From NCBI GenBank assembly GCA_024275165.1, contig JAJRZQ010000012.1:124001-188000 (forward strand): a stretch of DNA of 64,000 nt. The letters are read 5' to 3'. The notes beneath the pieces were generated by a model that was given only the letters and a program-made list of their open reading frames with translations, made no database searches and was not told where the DNA came from. The DNA comes from a bacterium. Its GTDB lineage: Bacteria; SAR324; XYD2-FULL-50-16. A program made the position numbers and the translations under genes. This document shows, piece after piece, positions 24,393-33,150 of the stretch (the stretch's first letter is position 1; each line of letters starts with the position of its first letter).

Positions 24393-26192
24393 TCAGAGAG
24401 TCTTGAACTCTAAGGCCGCCACGATTTGTTGGGCCACGGCCCCCTCGTTCGCGTGAGCTGCGACCTCTAGGCTTACTCCCGGTATATTCCAGCGGTTCTC
24501 CCCCACAGAGACGACAAAGATCTCATTGGGCAGGGTGATCTGCTTTAAAAGCTCGATATCGTAAGGGTCTTGCAAAGAGAGGCAGGTGATGAAAATCATC
24601 CCCGCGTCGGTCATCAAGCGGGCCAATTCCCCCAAGCGGCGCACTTCTTCATCGGAGTCGCTTGCTATGGCGGCTAAATCGCTGTCTAAGCCTAAATTTA
24701 AATTGGTGTAGGCCATGAAGTAGGTGTTTGCCTGATGCTCAAATAAGAGCTTCTCGGTAGCGGCGGCCATCTTGCGTTTGCCTTGGCTGAAATCGCCGAT
24801 AAATAAAATAAAGCGGGCCTTGTGGCCTTGGCGTTTTTCTCGGTCGGGCTGACGGAGCCAACCTAAAACCCGTGCCTCTTCCCGGTGGCGGATCTGCTCG
24901 CTAAAGAGGTCGCCTTGCCCTGTGCGGTCTTCGATGATGATTCCTCCACCGGCGATTTCGTAATCATCGACTAAGACGAAACGGCCTAAGGAGTCGATTT
25001 CATCATAGAGGTCAAAGGCAATGGGTTTTAAGGTTTCCAAGAGGCACTCGGCTACATCGTGGCGGTCGAGTTGCTGCTTTTTTTGGATGCTTCCGGTATC
25101 GGAAGCGTCGATTAAGCTCAACACCTCTACCAGTTTCACACTAACCCGTTTCGCGGCAATTTTGAGTTTGTAGCGTTTCCCCTGGATCAAGGGGGTGCGG
25201 CCCATCCAAAAGATATTGGCCCGAAAGCGATTGCCGACTTTAGGTTGGGGCTCCTTGGCCTTGACCATGAGCTCTCCAGGTTGCACATAGACCTGCGGGC
25301 TTAGGGTAAAGCCCACGGCTTGCCCTGCCTGGGCTCTGGTGGCGGCGGGGCGGTTGAATTCTTCGATGCTTTTGATTTGGCTTTGTTTCCCACTGGGGAG
25401 AAAAATCACCTTATCCCCCACTTGCGCGGAGCCGGATTCGAGGGTGCCCGCGAAAATTCGCCGTTCATCCCCTTCTTCGGTGAATTTATAAACCCCCTGT
25501 AGGGGGAAGCGCAAGGGAGCGGCGACTAGCTCATCGGTGGAGCTTGCCTCTAACTTGTCGAACTGGGTCAGCAGGCTATTGCCTTGATACCAAGGCATTT
25601 GCTCGCTGTTATGAATCATGTTTTCCCCCTCAAAGGCGCTGATGGGGATGAAGGCCAAGGGCTCCAACTTAAAGCGGGAGAGGAATTCTCGGTACTCTGC
25701 TTGGGTTTTTTCAAAGCTCTCTTGATCGTACTGGATCAAGTCCATTTTGTTGATGACCACAATCACCTGTTTTAACCCCAACATGGAAACCAGATAGCCG
25801 TGACGGCGGGTGTTTTCTTGGATTCCTTCCTTGGCGTCGATGACGATCAAGGCCGCTTGGGCGTGAGCGGCCCCGGTGACCATGTTTTTTAAAAACTCGA
25901 TGTGCCCCGGCGCGTCGATAATCGCGTAATGGCGCTTGGGGGTTTGGAAGAAAATTCGTGCCGCGTCAATGGTAATACCTTGTTCCTGCTCGTCTTTTAG
26001 GGCATCGAGCAAGAAGGCGTATTCAAAGGGTTTGGCGTTTTTGGCGCAAAGGGCTTTGACCTGTTCGAGCTTGCCTTGGGGCAGGCTCCCTGTTTCGGCG
26101 AGGAGCCGCCCTAAGAGGGTGCTTTTTCCGTGGTCCACATGGCCCACGATAACCACGGAGATGCGTTTTTTTTCGCTTTGATTCGTTTTCAT
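24393..26192 (-). CDS. cysN: Sulfate adenylyltransferase large subunit CysN with a degenerate APS-kinase-like tail
   Basis: GTPase subunit of ATP sulfurylase, driving sulfate + ATP to APS with CysD. G motifs are intact: GHVDHGKST (17-25), DAPGH (93-97) and NKMD (148-151). After the EF-Tu-like beta domains a CysC-like domain begins near residue 459, as in CysNC fusions. Its P-loop reads GDFSQGKRK (466-474), so the Ser/Thr after GK is lost, and the catalytic-Asp region is also altered. It is therefore unlikely to phosphorylate APS. It is the last gene of the sulfur operon, overlapping cysD by one base. Confidence 0.92.
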   Translation of the reverse strand: MKTNQSEKKRISVVIVGHVDHGKSTLLGRLLAETGSLPQGKLEQVKALCAKNAKPFEYAFLLDALKDEQEQGITIDAARIFFQTPKRHYAIIDAPGHIEFLKNMVTGAAHAQAALIVIDAKEGIQENTRRHGYLVSMLGLKQVIVVINKMDLIQYDQESFEKTQAEYREFLSRFKLEPLAFIPISAFEGENMIHNSEQMPWYQGNSLLTQFDKLEASSTDELVAAPLRFPLQGVYKFTEEGDERRIFAGTLESGSAQVGDKVIFLPSGKQSQIKSIEEFNRPAATRAQAGQAVGFTLSPQVYVQPGELMVKAKEPQPKVGNRFRANIFWMGRTPLIQGKRYKLKIAAKRVSVKLVEVLSLIDASDTGSIQKKQQLDRHDVAECLLETLKPIAFDLYDEIDSLGRFVLVDDYEIAGGGIIIEDRTGQGDLFSEQIRHREEARVLGWLRQPDREKRQGHKARFILFIGDFSQGKRKMAAATEKLLFEHQANTYFMAYTNLNLGLDSDLAAIASDSDEEVRRLGELARLMTDAGMIFITCLSLQDPYDIELLKQITLPNEIFVVSVGENRWNIPGVSLEVAAHANEGAVAQQIVAALEFKTL

Positions 26193-27073
26193 TACATGTA
26201 CCCTTCACGGCGAAGGCTTTCGAGCCCTCCGCCGTCTTCTTTGTCCTGCGCTCGCCCGGAGCGTTCGGCGATGTTGGCGAACTTGCCGGTTTTTAATTCT
26301 TCAATGACCTCTGCGACAGTGCGGGCAGTGGATTCCACCTTGCCCGTGCAGGGCCAGCAGCCGAGGCTGCGGCAGCGCGTGCCCTCCCCTTGGTCGAAGT
26401 AGAGGTCGATGATGGGAATTTGTTCTTTTTGGATGTATTCCCAGATGTTCAATTCTGTCCAATCTAAGAGCGGATGGATGCGCAAGTGGGTGCCCGGGGC
26501 AAAATCGGTTTTGTATTGATTCCACAGTTCTGGCGGTTGATCCCCTACATTCCAATCGCTTTCTTCATCCCTAGGGGCAAAAACCCGCTCTTTGGAGCGG
26601 CTTCCCTCTTCATCCGCGCGCACCCCTACAATCACCCCCGTATAGGCTTCCTTGTTTTGATCCGGCTCATAGTCTCCGAGTTGGTGATTAAAGCGCATGC
26701 GGGGCCATTCCCCGCTTAGGGTATGTTTTAAGGCGGCGGATTTTAAGTTGCGGCAGCAGGTAAGGCGATCTACATTGCCGTCGGGAAAGGTAAGCTTTTT
26801 TTCCAAAGCGACCTTATTTTCACCGTAAATCATGTTCAACTTCCATTTTGCCGCCATTTCATCCCGGTAGCGGATCATTTCCGGCATTTTATAATGGGTG
26901 TCGATGTGCAAAAGGGGAATGGGCACATGGCCAAAAAAAGCCTTGCGGGCAAGCCACAGTAAAACGGTGCTGTCTTTCCCGATAGACCAAAGCATCACGA
27001 GGTTTTTGAAGTCTCGGTAGGCCTCTCGTAAAATGTAAATGCTTTTCGCTTCAAGCTGTTCGATTTGATTCAT
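26192..27073 (-). CDS. cysD: Sulfate adenylyltransferase small subunit
   Basis: Catalytic PP-loop ATP pyrophosphatase subunit that makes APS. The 293-residue product has the [19 protein letters not shown]-loop near residue 30, [16 protein letters not shown], and the C-terminal SLGCWPCTG and [13 protein letters not shown] blocks typical of CysD. It starts 72 bases after cysH, the largest gap inside the operon, so an internal promoter is possible. Confidence 0.95.
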   Translation of the reverse strand: MNQIEQLEAKSIYILREAYRDFKNLVMLWSIGKDSTVLLWLARKAFFGHVPIPLLHIDTHYKMPEMIRYRDEMAAKWKLNMIYGENKVALEKKLTFPDGNVDRLTCCRNLKSAALKHTLSGEWPRMRFNHQLGDYEPDQNKEAYTGVIVGVRADEEGSRSKERVFAPRDEESDWNVGDQPPELWNQYKTDFAPGTHLRIHPLLDWTELNIWEYIQKEQIPIIDLYFDQGEGTRCRSLGCWPCTGKVESTARTVAEVIEELKTGKFANIAERSGRAQDKEDGGGLESLRREGYM

Positions 27074-27145
27074 GAACGATCGTGTATACGGGTTGGGTAG
27101 GGTACTGCTTTGGCGTGGGGCAAGAGCAGCAAAATTAGAGTAAAA

Positions 27146-27847
27146 TTATTTAAGGTGTAGACCGCATTCTTTGTGTTCCTCTTCTTCCCACCACCAACGG
27201 CCCGCTCGGGTCGATTCGCCCGGTTGAACGGCGCGGGTGCAGGGTTGACAACCGATGGAAGGAAAGCCCTCCCCCTGTAGGGGGTGGGTTAAGACCTCTC
27301 GCGTTTTGATTTCCTCCAACAGTTGTTGCTCCGACCAATTAAAAAGCGGGTTGAGCTTATAGAGATTATGGGCAGAGTCCCACTCGATTGCCCGCAAGCC
27401 CAAGCGAGTTAAGGATTGCTCGGCCCGCTGCCCGGTGACCCAGGCCTTTTTTCCCGCCAAGGCCCGTTGCAGCGGTTTCACCTTACGCACCTCGCAGCAT
27501 CGTTTGCGCAGCTCTAAGGAGCGATAAAAGAGGTTGGGGCCCTCTGTAGAAACCATTTCCTCTACTTCTTGAGCGGCGGGGGCGTAAACTCGGTAGGGAA
27601 CCTTGTACCTATGCCTGCTCTCTTCTAAGCAGGCATAGGTTTCTGGGAAGTGGCGACCGGTATCTAAAAAAAAGACTCCAATGGGCCGGGGCAACTCCGC
27701 GGAGAGGTGGGTTAGGAGTTGATCTTCATAACCCATGCTGCTGGCCATGCAGAGGCCCTCCGCCCCAAATTCGGAAACGGCCCAGGAAAGTATCTGGGCC
27801 GGGGTCATCCCCTTGAGGTTAGCTTGGTATTGGAGTAGTTGACCCAT
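27146..27847 (-). CDS. cysH: Adenylylsulfate (APS) reductase, CysH family
   Basis: Reduces activated sulfate to sulfite. The start at 27847 overlaps the sulfite reductase stop (TAATG), giving 233 residues; a longer frame from 27874 is less likely. It has the [4Fe-4S] cysteines in RCCEVRK and GCQPCTR and the catalytic ECGLH near the C-terminus. The paired cysteines mark the assimilatory APS-reductase type, which uses APS directly instead of PAPS. This agrees with the broken APS-kinase domain in CysN. Confidence 0.93.
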   Translation of the reverse strand: MGQLLQYQANLKGMTPAQILSWAVSEFGAEGLCMASSMGYEDQLLTHLSAELPRPIGVFFLDTGRHFPETYACLEESRHRYKVPYRVYAPAAQEVEEMVSTEGPNLFYRSLELRKRCCEVRKVKPLQRALAGKKAWVTGQRAEQSLTRLGLRAIEWDSAHNLYKLNPLFNWSEQQLLEEIKTREVLTHPLQGEGFPSIGCQPCTRAVQPGESTRAGRWWWEEEEHKECGLHLK

Positions 27848-29421
27848 TACGCTTTTTTCACCAATACAGACCAATAACCCTCGGGCTGTTGGTCTTGTTG
27901 CAAGATTTCATGGCCTTCTAGTTCTACTGAGTTGGGCACATTGGCGATGGGCTGCCCGTCATCGAGCCAGATCTCTAGGGTTTCACCTGGGGCCATGGGG
28001 TCTAAGGCGATTTTGGTTTTGACGAAGTTCATGGGGCAGCTTACGCCTCGAAAATCGCGAAACTTGGTCGCCTGACTGGTGTAGACCGCAAGGTCGCCAT
28101 TGGCGCTGGGGGCCTCTTTTTCGGTCTTTTTGTCTTGCGGAGCCGCGACCTGCCGAGGCAGGTGAAAGCGTAGGGAGTCGTCCATGCTCTCGTAGAGATG
28201 TTTCATGTACTTGCCCAAAGCTTCCGCCTCTTCGACCCGATTTTGGAGCGCCGTTAGGTCATTTTTCCGCGCCAAGGCAACCAATTCCTTGTATTGGGCG
28301 GGGACCAAGCCCGCCTCTAAAAAATCCTGCAAGAAGGCATCAAAGACCTCGGTATCGTTACCGGGCTCTATCCCCCGAGTGACCAGCAAGGCACGGGTGG
28401 CATGCAGGGTGAGGTCGCGCGCCACCTGCCCGGGGTTGGCGGGGTCAAGGGCAAAGGCCTTGTTGAGCTTTTTGATTTTGTCGAAGTCGTAGTCGATCAA
28501 ATCATACAACCCGGCGGAGCATTCCGCTTTTTTCCCCTTGAGCAGGCTGAAGCGGGCTTCATCGTGCCAGTCGAAGTAGAAGGATTCGTCTTCGCTAAGC
28601 TCGGGTAGCTGGGCTTCATAGCTTTGGGCCAGTTCTCTCAGTTCCAACTGGGCGGCTTCGCTTTGAATCCAGGCCCTAAAGTCGCCTAGTTCGCTTGCCC
28701 TCGCCTCATAGGAGGCAAAGAAATCGCCTAAAACCTGGGGGACAAATTTGGCTGGAACCGTGGCCACCTGGGAGGCCGCCTGGGATCCCGCGTCATGGAC
28801 GAAGCCACCGAGTTGCAGGGTATAGGCCGGGTAGAGGGCCTGACTTTTTTTCAAGGCCTTGCCAAAGAGGCCGATATCGGCCACATGATTGTTCCCGCAG
28901 GCATTGGGGCAGCCTGAAAGGTTGAATTTAACCTGGGCAAAGCGGTCTAATTCCAAGTCGCGGCGGAGTAATTCTTTTTGAATTTCATCCAACAAGGGTC
29001 TGGACTGGGTTAGCCCTAGGGCGCAGGTCGCCGCTCCGGTGCAGGCGACCATATTCCCCAAAAGCGCGGGAATATGGGATTGGGTTTTTAAATTTTGCAC
29101 CTTGTTGAAGACATTGCCTAAATATTCCAAGGGAATGTTTTTCAAGTTGAAATTTTGGTCTGGGCTCAAGCGGATGGAGTTGTCGCCAAAGTTTTCCGCT
29201 AAGTCGGCCAAAGCCAAAGCGTCTTCATTATACAGCACCCCGCATTGTAAGGGAATGCGGACTAAAAAGAGCCCGGCCTGCTTTTGGGGGGTGGTGTAGC
29301 GGCTCTGCCATAGGGCAAAAAGGGAGGGATCAATGGGGCCCTCGGGGGCATAACCGGGTTTGACCTGGGCCTCATTCACGATTTCTTCAACCTCTAATTC
29401 CAAGCTTACATCTTGCTGCAA
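27847..29421 (-). CDS. Nitrite/sulfite reductase hemoprotein, C-terminal part, with fused TusA domain
   Basis: 524 residues in the same frame as the fragment at 29524-30237. It contains the second ferredoxin-like half-domain, the siroheme/[4Fe-4S] ligands (CTGAATCALG and NLSGCPNACGNN) near 133-180, and a C-terminal TusA-like sulfur-transfer domain (last ~75 residues) with the conserved GVSCPMNF. The only in-frame start after the TAG is a TTG at 29421, and the codons between (HGNRKQRNRAKIKW) still match the family. So this is more likely the downstream part of one interrupted gene than an independent one. Upstream of cysH, it should supply sulfide to the carrier pathway. Confidence 0.85.
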   Translation of the reverse strand: MQQDVSLELEVEEIVNEAQVKPGYAPEGPIDPSLFALWQSRYTTPQKQAGLFLVRIPLQCGVLYNEDALALADLAENFGDNSIRLSPDQNFNLKNIPLEYLGNVFNKVQNLKTQSHIPALLGNMVACTGAATCALGLTQSRPLLDEIQKELLRRDLELDRFAQVKFNLSGCPNACGNNHVADIGLFGKALKKSQALYPAYTLQLGGFVHDAGSQAASQVATVPAKFVPQVLGDFFASYEARASELGDFRAWIQSEAAQLELRELAQSYEAQLPELSEDESFYFDWHDEARFSLLKGKKAECSAGLYDLIDYDFDKIKKLNKAFALDPANPGQVARDLTLHATRALLVTRGIEPGNDTEVFDAFLQDFLEAGLVPAQYKELVALARKNDLTALQNRVEEAEALGKYMKHLYESMDDSLRFHLPRQVAAPQDKKTEKEAPSANGDLAVYTSQATKFRDFRGVSCPMNFVKTKIALDPMAPGETLEIWLDDGQPIANVPNSVELEGHEILQQDQQPEGYWSVLVKKA

Positions 29422-29523
29422 TAAGGCGTAATAGCGAAAGAAAAGTTCTTCAAAACCTCTTTGCCCTTGTTTTTCATAGAGCCATTTGATTTTCGCGCGG
29501 TTTCGTTGTTTGCGGTTTCCATG

Positions 29524-30237
29524 CTAATCAAAGAGGCGTTTGATCGCCTTGGCCACATAATAGACCCGATGGGCGGGAACCCAATCCAATAGAACCTTGC
29601 CGTATTTGATGGAAGAGCCGGTTCCGCCCCCGACAAAGACCTTAAACCCCTTTTTGCCCTCCTTGAGTTTGGCCACAAAGCCCACGCAGGTCAAGGTTGC
29701 CTTGGCGCTGTCGCTCTCGTCACCGGAAAAACTGAATTTTAGTTTTCTCGGTAGGCTTAAGGAATCGGCTTCCTCAATCATTCTAGTGGTTAAGGCGTAT
29801 GCGTAGGGGCTTACATCAAAGATTTCCTTGGGGTTGATCCCGGCGTCATAGCTGGCAACGATATTGCGCACCGTGTTGCCGCCTCCGGCGCGGCCGGATA
29901 AACCGACTTCTTCCAGACGGCGCATGGCGGGCAAGAGGTCCTCGAGCCCTAAAAAGCTGATTTGGAATTCTTGGCGAGTGGTGGCGTGCAGCTTTTCATC
30001 GCCATAGGCGCGAGAAACCTCCGCGACTCGCCGCAATTGCTCTGGAGTAATCGCCCCTTGGGGACTGCGCACCCGCATCATGAAGGTGGATTCTTGGCGT
30101 TGTTCGTAAATTCCAAAGGCGACCCTGGCCCCTTTAAATTGGGCGGGGTTTAAGCGTTCTTGCTTGAAATCCTCAACTTGCTGGGCGAATTTGTGGATAT
30201 CGTTTCCCAGGTGTGCTGGTAATTGGTAGAAATTCAT
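29524..30237 (-). CDS. Nitrite/sulfite reductase, N-terminal part ending at an in-frame TAG
   Basis: 237 residues from the ATG at 30237 (MNFYQLPAHL) to TAG at 29524-29526. It has the N-terminal ferredoxin-like half-domain (SPQGAITPEQLRRVAEV, TRQEFQISFL) and the first half of the siroheme-binding fold (GRAGGGNTVRNIVAS). It lacks the siroheme and cluster cysteines, which are in the downstream part. The gene would encode about 796 residues if the TAG were read through. It lies 13 bases after the JAMM protease gene. Confidence 0.82.
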   Translation of the reverse strand: MNFYQLPAHLGNDIHKFAQQVEDFKQERLNPAQFKGARVAFGIYEQRQESTFMMRVRSPQGAITPEQLRRVAEVSRAYGDEKLHATTRQEFQISFLGLEDLLPAMRRLEEVGLSGRAGGGNTVRNIVASYDAGINPKEIFDVSPYAYALTTRMIEEADSLSLPRKLKFSFSGDESDSAKATLTCVGFVAKLKEGKKGFKVFVGGGTGSSIKYGKVLLDWVPAHRVYYVAKAIKRLFD

Positions 30238-30250
30238 GGGTTCTCCTTCG

Positions 30251-30643
30251 TTAAACGAGGGTGAGCTCCTCGGGGCGCACCTCTCCTTTTTGAATGCGAA
30301 AGCTTTTCGCATAGGGGATATCTTTAGCCAAGGAAACGATCACATAGCTGATCGTGGGATCATAGGCCAAGGCGATGTCTTCTTGCGAAGGCCTTGCGGG
30401 CGTGACCGGGTGGCTGTGGTACACCGCCGCCACGCTCAAGCCGTCGGCGCGAATGGCGCGCACGGTGTCGAATTGTTCTTTGGGGTCCATGCTGTAATGT
30501 TCCGGGTCGTTGTCGGTATTGGTCAATTCATAATGTTTCACCACCACCCCGTCTTTCGCGGCCAAATACCCGCAGGCTTCAGCGGGCAGAGCCGCTTTCG
30601 CGTGTTCAATCAGCTTTTCTAAAATTGTCGCTTCAATCTTCAT
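30251..30643 (-). CDS. JAMM/MPN metalloprotease, HcyD/Mec+ type
   Basis: A 130-residue zinc protease of the Mov34/JAB1 family. The catalytic Glu is in EACGYL (near residue 22) and the zinc motif is YHSHPVTPARPSQED (HxH, then S and D). In Mycobacterium (Mec+) and Wolinella (HcyD), such enzymes remove extra residues after the GG of a sulfur-carrier protein. The carrier in this operon ends in GGGQ, so the last residue is the likely target. The gene starts directly after the E1-like gene. Confidence 0.88.
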   Translation of the reverse strand: MKIEATILEKLIEHAKAALPAEACGYLAAKDGVVVKHYELTNTDNDPEHYSMDPKEQFDTVRAIRADGLSVAAVYHSHPVTPARPSQEDIALAYDPTISYVIVSLAKDIPYAKSFRIQKGEVRPEELTLV

Positions 30644-31462
30644 CTATCCTTTCTTGGCTTTGAGGTCGCACAGGGGCACTTCCGCTTCGGAGACCTCGGT
30701 AATCAAGGGGTCGTCGCCGCAGACGGGGCAATCGTGCTGCCTCTTGAGGGTGACTTTGCGAAAGTCCATGGTTTTAGCGTCGAAGCTTAAAAGTTGATCG
30801 GTTAAGAGGTTGCCGACCCCGGTGATCCATTTTAGGGTTTCGGTGGCCTGCATGGTGCCGAGCATTCCCGCAATGGCGCCCAATACCCCAGCCTGAGAAC
30901 AGGTAGGGACAGAGTTGGCCGGGGGGGGCTCACGGAAAACGCAGCGGTAACAGGCGCTCTTTTTGGGCTCAACGGTCATGGTTTGGCCCGTAAAACGCAA
31001 AATACCCCCATGGCTGTAGGGTTTGTTTTCCAAGATGCAAGCGTCATTGATCAAGAACTTGGTGCCGAAGTTGTCGGTGCCATCCACGATGAAGTCATAG
31101 TCTCGGATCAACTCGCGCACATTTTCATGGTTGATGAAAAGGGAATGGGTGTTGACCTTGATGTCGGGGTTGATGGCGAGCATTTTGGCCTTGGCGCTTT
31201 CGACCTTGGGGCTATCGACATCAGCGGTGAAGTGGATGATCTGTCGTTGGAGGTTGGAAAGGTCCACGACATCGTTATCGACAATCCCGATTTCCCCCAC
31301 CCCGGCGGCGGCTAAGTAAAAGGCGATGGGCGCGCCGAGTCCCCCGGCGCCGATAATCAATACCTTTGCCTGGAGCAGTTTGGCTTGGCCTTGAATCCCC
31401 ACATCCTTTAAAATAATGTGTCTGGAATAGCGCTCGAGTTGCTCTTCTGTAAAATCAATCAT
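30644..31462 (-). CDS. MoeB/ThiF-family E1-like enzyme (HcyF-type)
   Basis: Adenylates the C-terminal glycine of a ubiquitin-like sulfur carrier. The 272 residues show the nucleotide-binding GAGGLGAPIAFYLAAAGVG, the catalytic Arg/Asn block LSNLQRQIIH, DGTDNFGTKFLIND, and zinc cysteines in CYRC and CPVC. No rhodanese domain is attached, unlike MoeZ, so sulfur probably comes from the sulfite reductase. The start overlaps the MetY gene by ATGA. Wolinella's homologue (HcyF) has the same gene context. Confidence 0.9.
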   Translation of the reverse strand: MIDFTEEQLERYSRHIILKDVGIQGQAKLLQAKVLIIGAGGLGAPIAFYLAAAGVGEIGIVDNDVVDLSNLQRQIIHFTADVDSPKVESAKAKMLAINPDIKVNTHSLFINHENVRELIRDYDFIVDGTDNFGTKFLINDACILENKPYSHGGILRFTGQTMTVEPKKSACYRCVFREPPPANSVPTCSQAGVLGAIAGMLGTMQATETLKWITGVGNLLTDQLLSFDAKTMDFRKVTLKRQHDCPVCGDDPLITEVSEAEVPLCDLKAKKG

Positions 31463-32691
31463 AATGCCTCCAAGGCTTGTTCTAGATCATCTTTGATGTC
31501 TACATTGTCCTCAATTCCCACACTGAGCCGAAGTAGGGTCGGGCGGACTCCCATGGCGAGCTTTTTCTCCCTCTCGTATTCGGTGAAGATGGTGGAATAG
31601 GGGTGGATGATCATGGTTTTGTTGTCGTTGATATTGGTTGCTCGTTTAATCAATTTTAGGGCGTCGATAACTTTGTAGCAGTCTTCTTGACTGGTCAGGT
31701 CAAAGGTCAAGACCCCTCCGAAAAGGTGGCGAAACTGGGCCTGAGCGATAAGGTGAAAGGGGGAAGACTTCAGGCCCGGATAATTGACCGCTTCGACTTT
31801 GGGGTGATCTTCCAAAAAGCGGGCGATTCCTAAACTGTTGGCGGAGCTGGCTTCAATCCTTAAAGCTAGGGTTTCCAGCCCTAAGGCTTGCATGTACGCG
31901 TTTTGCGGGCTTAAGCAGGCCCCGGTATCGCGAAAGACCCCGGTGCGCAAAGTGGCCATTAAGGCCATGGGACCCATTTTTTTAGCCGCCTCGGCTAGTT
32001 TGGGGGATTTTTTCCAGTCGAAATTCCCATTGTCGATGATCAAACCGCCGATGCCCGTTCCCCCGCCGGAGATGTACTTGGTGCTGCTGATGATCTCGAC
32101 ATTGACCCCGAAGTCTTTGGACTTAAAAGCGTAAGGGGTGGTCATGGTGCCGTCGAGTACCAGGGGCACGCCTTTTTCAGCGGTGATTTGGGAAAGGGCG
32201 CTGATATCGGCGACCTCCAATTGAGGGTTGGTGATGATCTCCAAGAAAACCAAAGCGGTCTGGGCGTCAATGGCCTGGGCCAACTCGGAGGGCCGGGTCA
32301 TATCCACATAGCGTACTTCCAACCCCCAAGGTTGCAGGCTGCGCTCAAAGAGGGAAACGGTATTGCCGAAGAGGTGTTTGCTGGTGACGATGTTGCTGCC
32401 GGTTTGAGCCAAGGTCAGCAGTAGGTTGCTGATGGCGGCCATGCCACTGGCGGTGGCCAAAACGGCAAGGCCATCACTCAAGAGGCGCACCTTTTGCTCA
32501 AAGTCTTCCACCGTTGGATTGGAGATCCGAGAGTAGGCGTGGGCGGGGCGCTTTCCCTCAAAGGAAAGCTGCAAATCCCGCGCTGTTTCCGCGGCAAAGG
32601 ATACGCTTTCGTAAATGGGGGCGCGCAACGAGCCATGCGCATCTTTTTTGGTACGAGCCCCGTGAATTGCCTTGGTACTGAATCCTTTCAT
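31459..32691 (-). CDS. metY: O-acetylhomoserine sulfhydrylase-type PLP enzyme (MetY)
   Basis: Forms homocysteine from an O-acylhomoserine and a sulfur donor. The 410-residue product belongs to the Cys/Met-metabolism PLP family: N-terminal FSTKAIHGARTKKDAHGSL, YSRISNPTVEDFE, and the PLP lysine in SSTKYISGGGTGIGG (near residue 208). The neighbouring sulfur carrier, E1 and protease suggest its donor is a protein thiocarboxylate rather than free sulfide. It lies 21 bases after the carrier gene. Confidence 0.9.
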   Translation of the reverse strand: MKGFSTKAIHGARTKKDAHGSLRAPIYESVSFAAETARDLQLSFEGKRPAHAYSRISNPTVEDFEQKVRLLSDGLAVLATASGMAAISNLLLTLAQTGSNIVTSKHLFGNTVSLFERSLQPWGLEVRYVDMTRPSELAQAIDAQTALVFLEIITNPQLEVADISALSQITAEKGVPLVLDGTMTTPYAFKSKDFGVNVEIISSTKYISGGGTGIGGLIIDNGNFDWKKSPKLAEAAKKMGPMALMATLRTGVFRDTGACLSPQNAYMQALGLETLALRIEASSANSLGIARFLEDHPKVEAVNYPGLKSSPFHLIAQAQFRHLFGGVLTFDLTSQEDCYKVIDALKLIKRATNINDNKTMIIHPYSTIFTEYEREKKLAMGVRPTLLRLSVGIEDNVDIKDDLEQALEAL

Positions 32692-32712
32692 AAAACTATC
32701 CTAGTAAAGGCC

Positions 32713-32919
32713 TTATTGGCCGCCGCCCATGAAATAGAGAAAATCCACCTCAACGCCATTGCTTAAGATGGTTGAAGCATAATCCTCTTTTGCTATAAAT
32801 TCGCCGTTGACCTGTACGGAGACCATGTCGGGATTATCGACTTGGTTGTCGTTCAATAATTGAGTTAGATTGATCTGCTCAGAGACCTGTTGAATTTCAC
32901 CGTTAACCTTAATTTGCAT
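32713..32919 (-). CDS. ThiS/HcyS-type sulfur carrier ending in GGGQ
   Basis: A 68-residue ubiquitin-like protein starting MQIKVNGEIQQV, preceded by AGGAG. Carriers of this type are activated at a C-terminal Gly-Gly. This one ends FMGGGQ, so a terminal Gln must be removed first, explaining the JAMM protease gene nearby. ThiS for thiazole synthesis and MoaD are alternatives, but no thi or moa genes are close and metY follows directly. It is the first gene of the sulfur operon. Confidence 0.88.
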   Translation of the reverse strand: MQIKVNGEIQQVSEQINLTQLLNDNQVDNPDMVSVQVNGEFIAKEDYASTILSNGVEVDFLYFMGGGQ

Positions 32920-32961
32920 GTTTACCGCTCCTAACTTTATTAAGTTGATCAAGATAGTCAA

Positions 32962-32991
32962 GTTATAAAACAACTCCGAGGAAGTTGTCAA
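32962..32991 (-). promoter_or_regulatory. Promoter and candidate Rrf2 operator of the sulfur operon
   Basis: Reading the minus strand: TTGACA (32991-32986), an 18-base spacer and TATAAC (32967-32962), 43 bases before the carrier's start. The spacer holds an inverted repeat CAACT-7-AGTTG (32971-32987) overlapping the -35 box, well placed for repression. The Rrf2 regulator encoded at 33151-33567 is the obvious candidate to bind it. Confidence 0.6.
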
Positions 32992-32999
32992 GCAGAAAA

Positions 33000-33150
33000 A
33001 AGGCTCTGCTCCAAGATAGACTATAAGAAGAGGAGAAAAAAAACTAGGGGCTTCAGCAGGAATCAGCAGGGGGCAAGCCCTTGAAAGAGGGGAATTGAAC
33101 TCTCGATGAAGAAGAGCGAAAAAGGGGTGGGGAGGGGCTTTTTCGGTTTT
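33000..33150. other. Non-coding gap between the Rrf2 gene and the sulfur-operon promoter
   Basis: About 150 bases with no gene found. There is a short direct repeat (CAGCAGG-aat-CAGCAGG, near 33054-33070) and a GC-rich patch; a T-loop-like motif near 33080-33100 does not extend into a tRNA. Confidence 0.3.

Noticed and set aside
29524-29526. TAG as a pyrrolysine codon in sulfite reductase
   Set aside because: No pyl genes seen, TAG is used as an ordinary stop in neighbouring genes, and the family has no pyrrolysine members.
32713-32919. ThiS for thiamine synthesis
   Set aside because: No thiG, thiH/O or thiE nearby, and the C-terminal GGGQ plus adjacent JAMM protease and metY fit the homocysteine route better.
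33070-33105. T-loop-like GAGTTCAATTCCCCTC on the minus strand, suggesting a tRNA
   Set aside because: No matching acceptor stem, D-arm or anticodon arm can be built around it within 90 bases.
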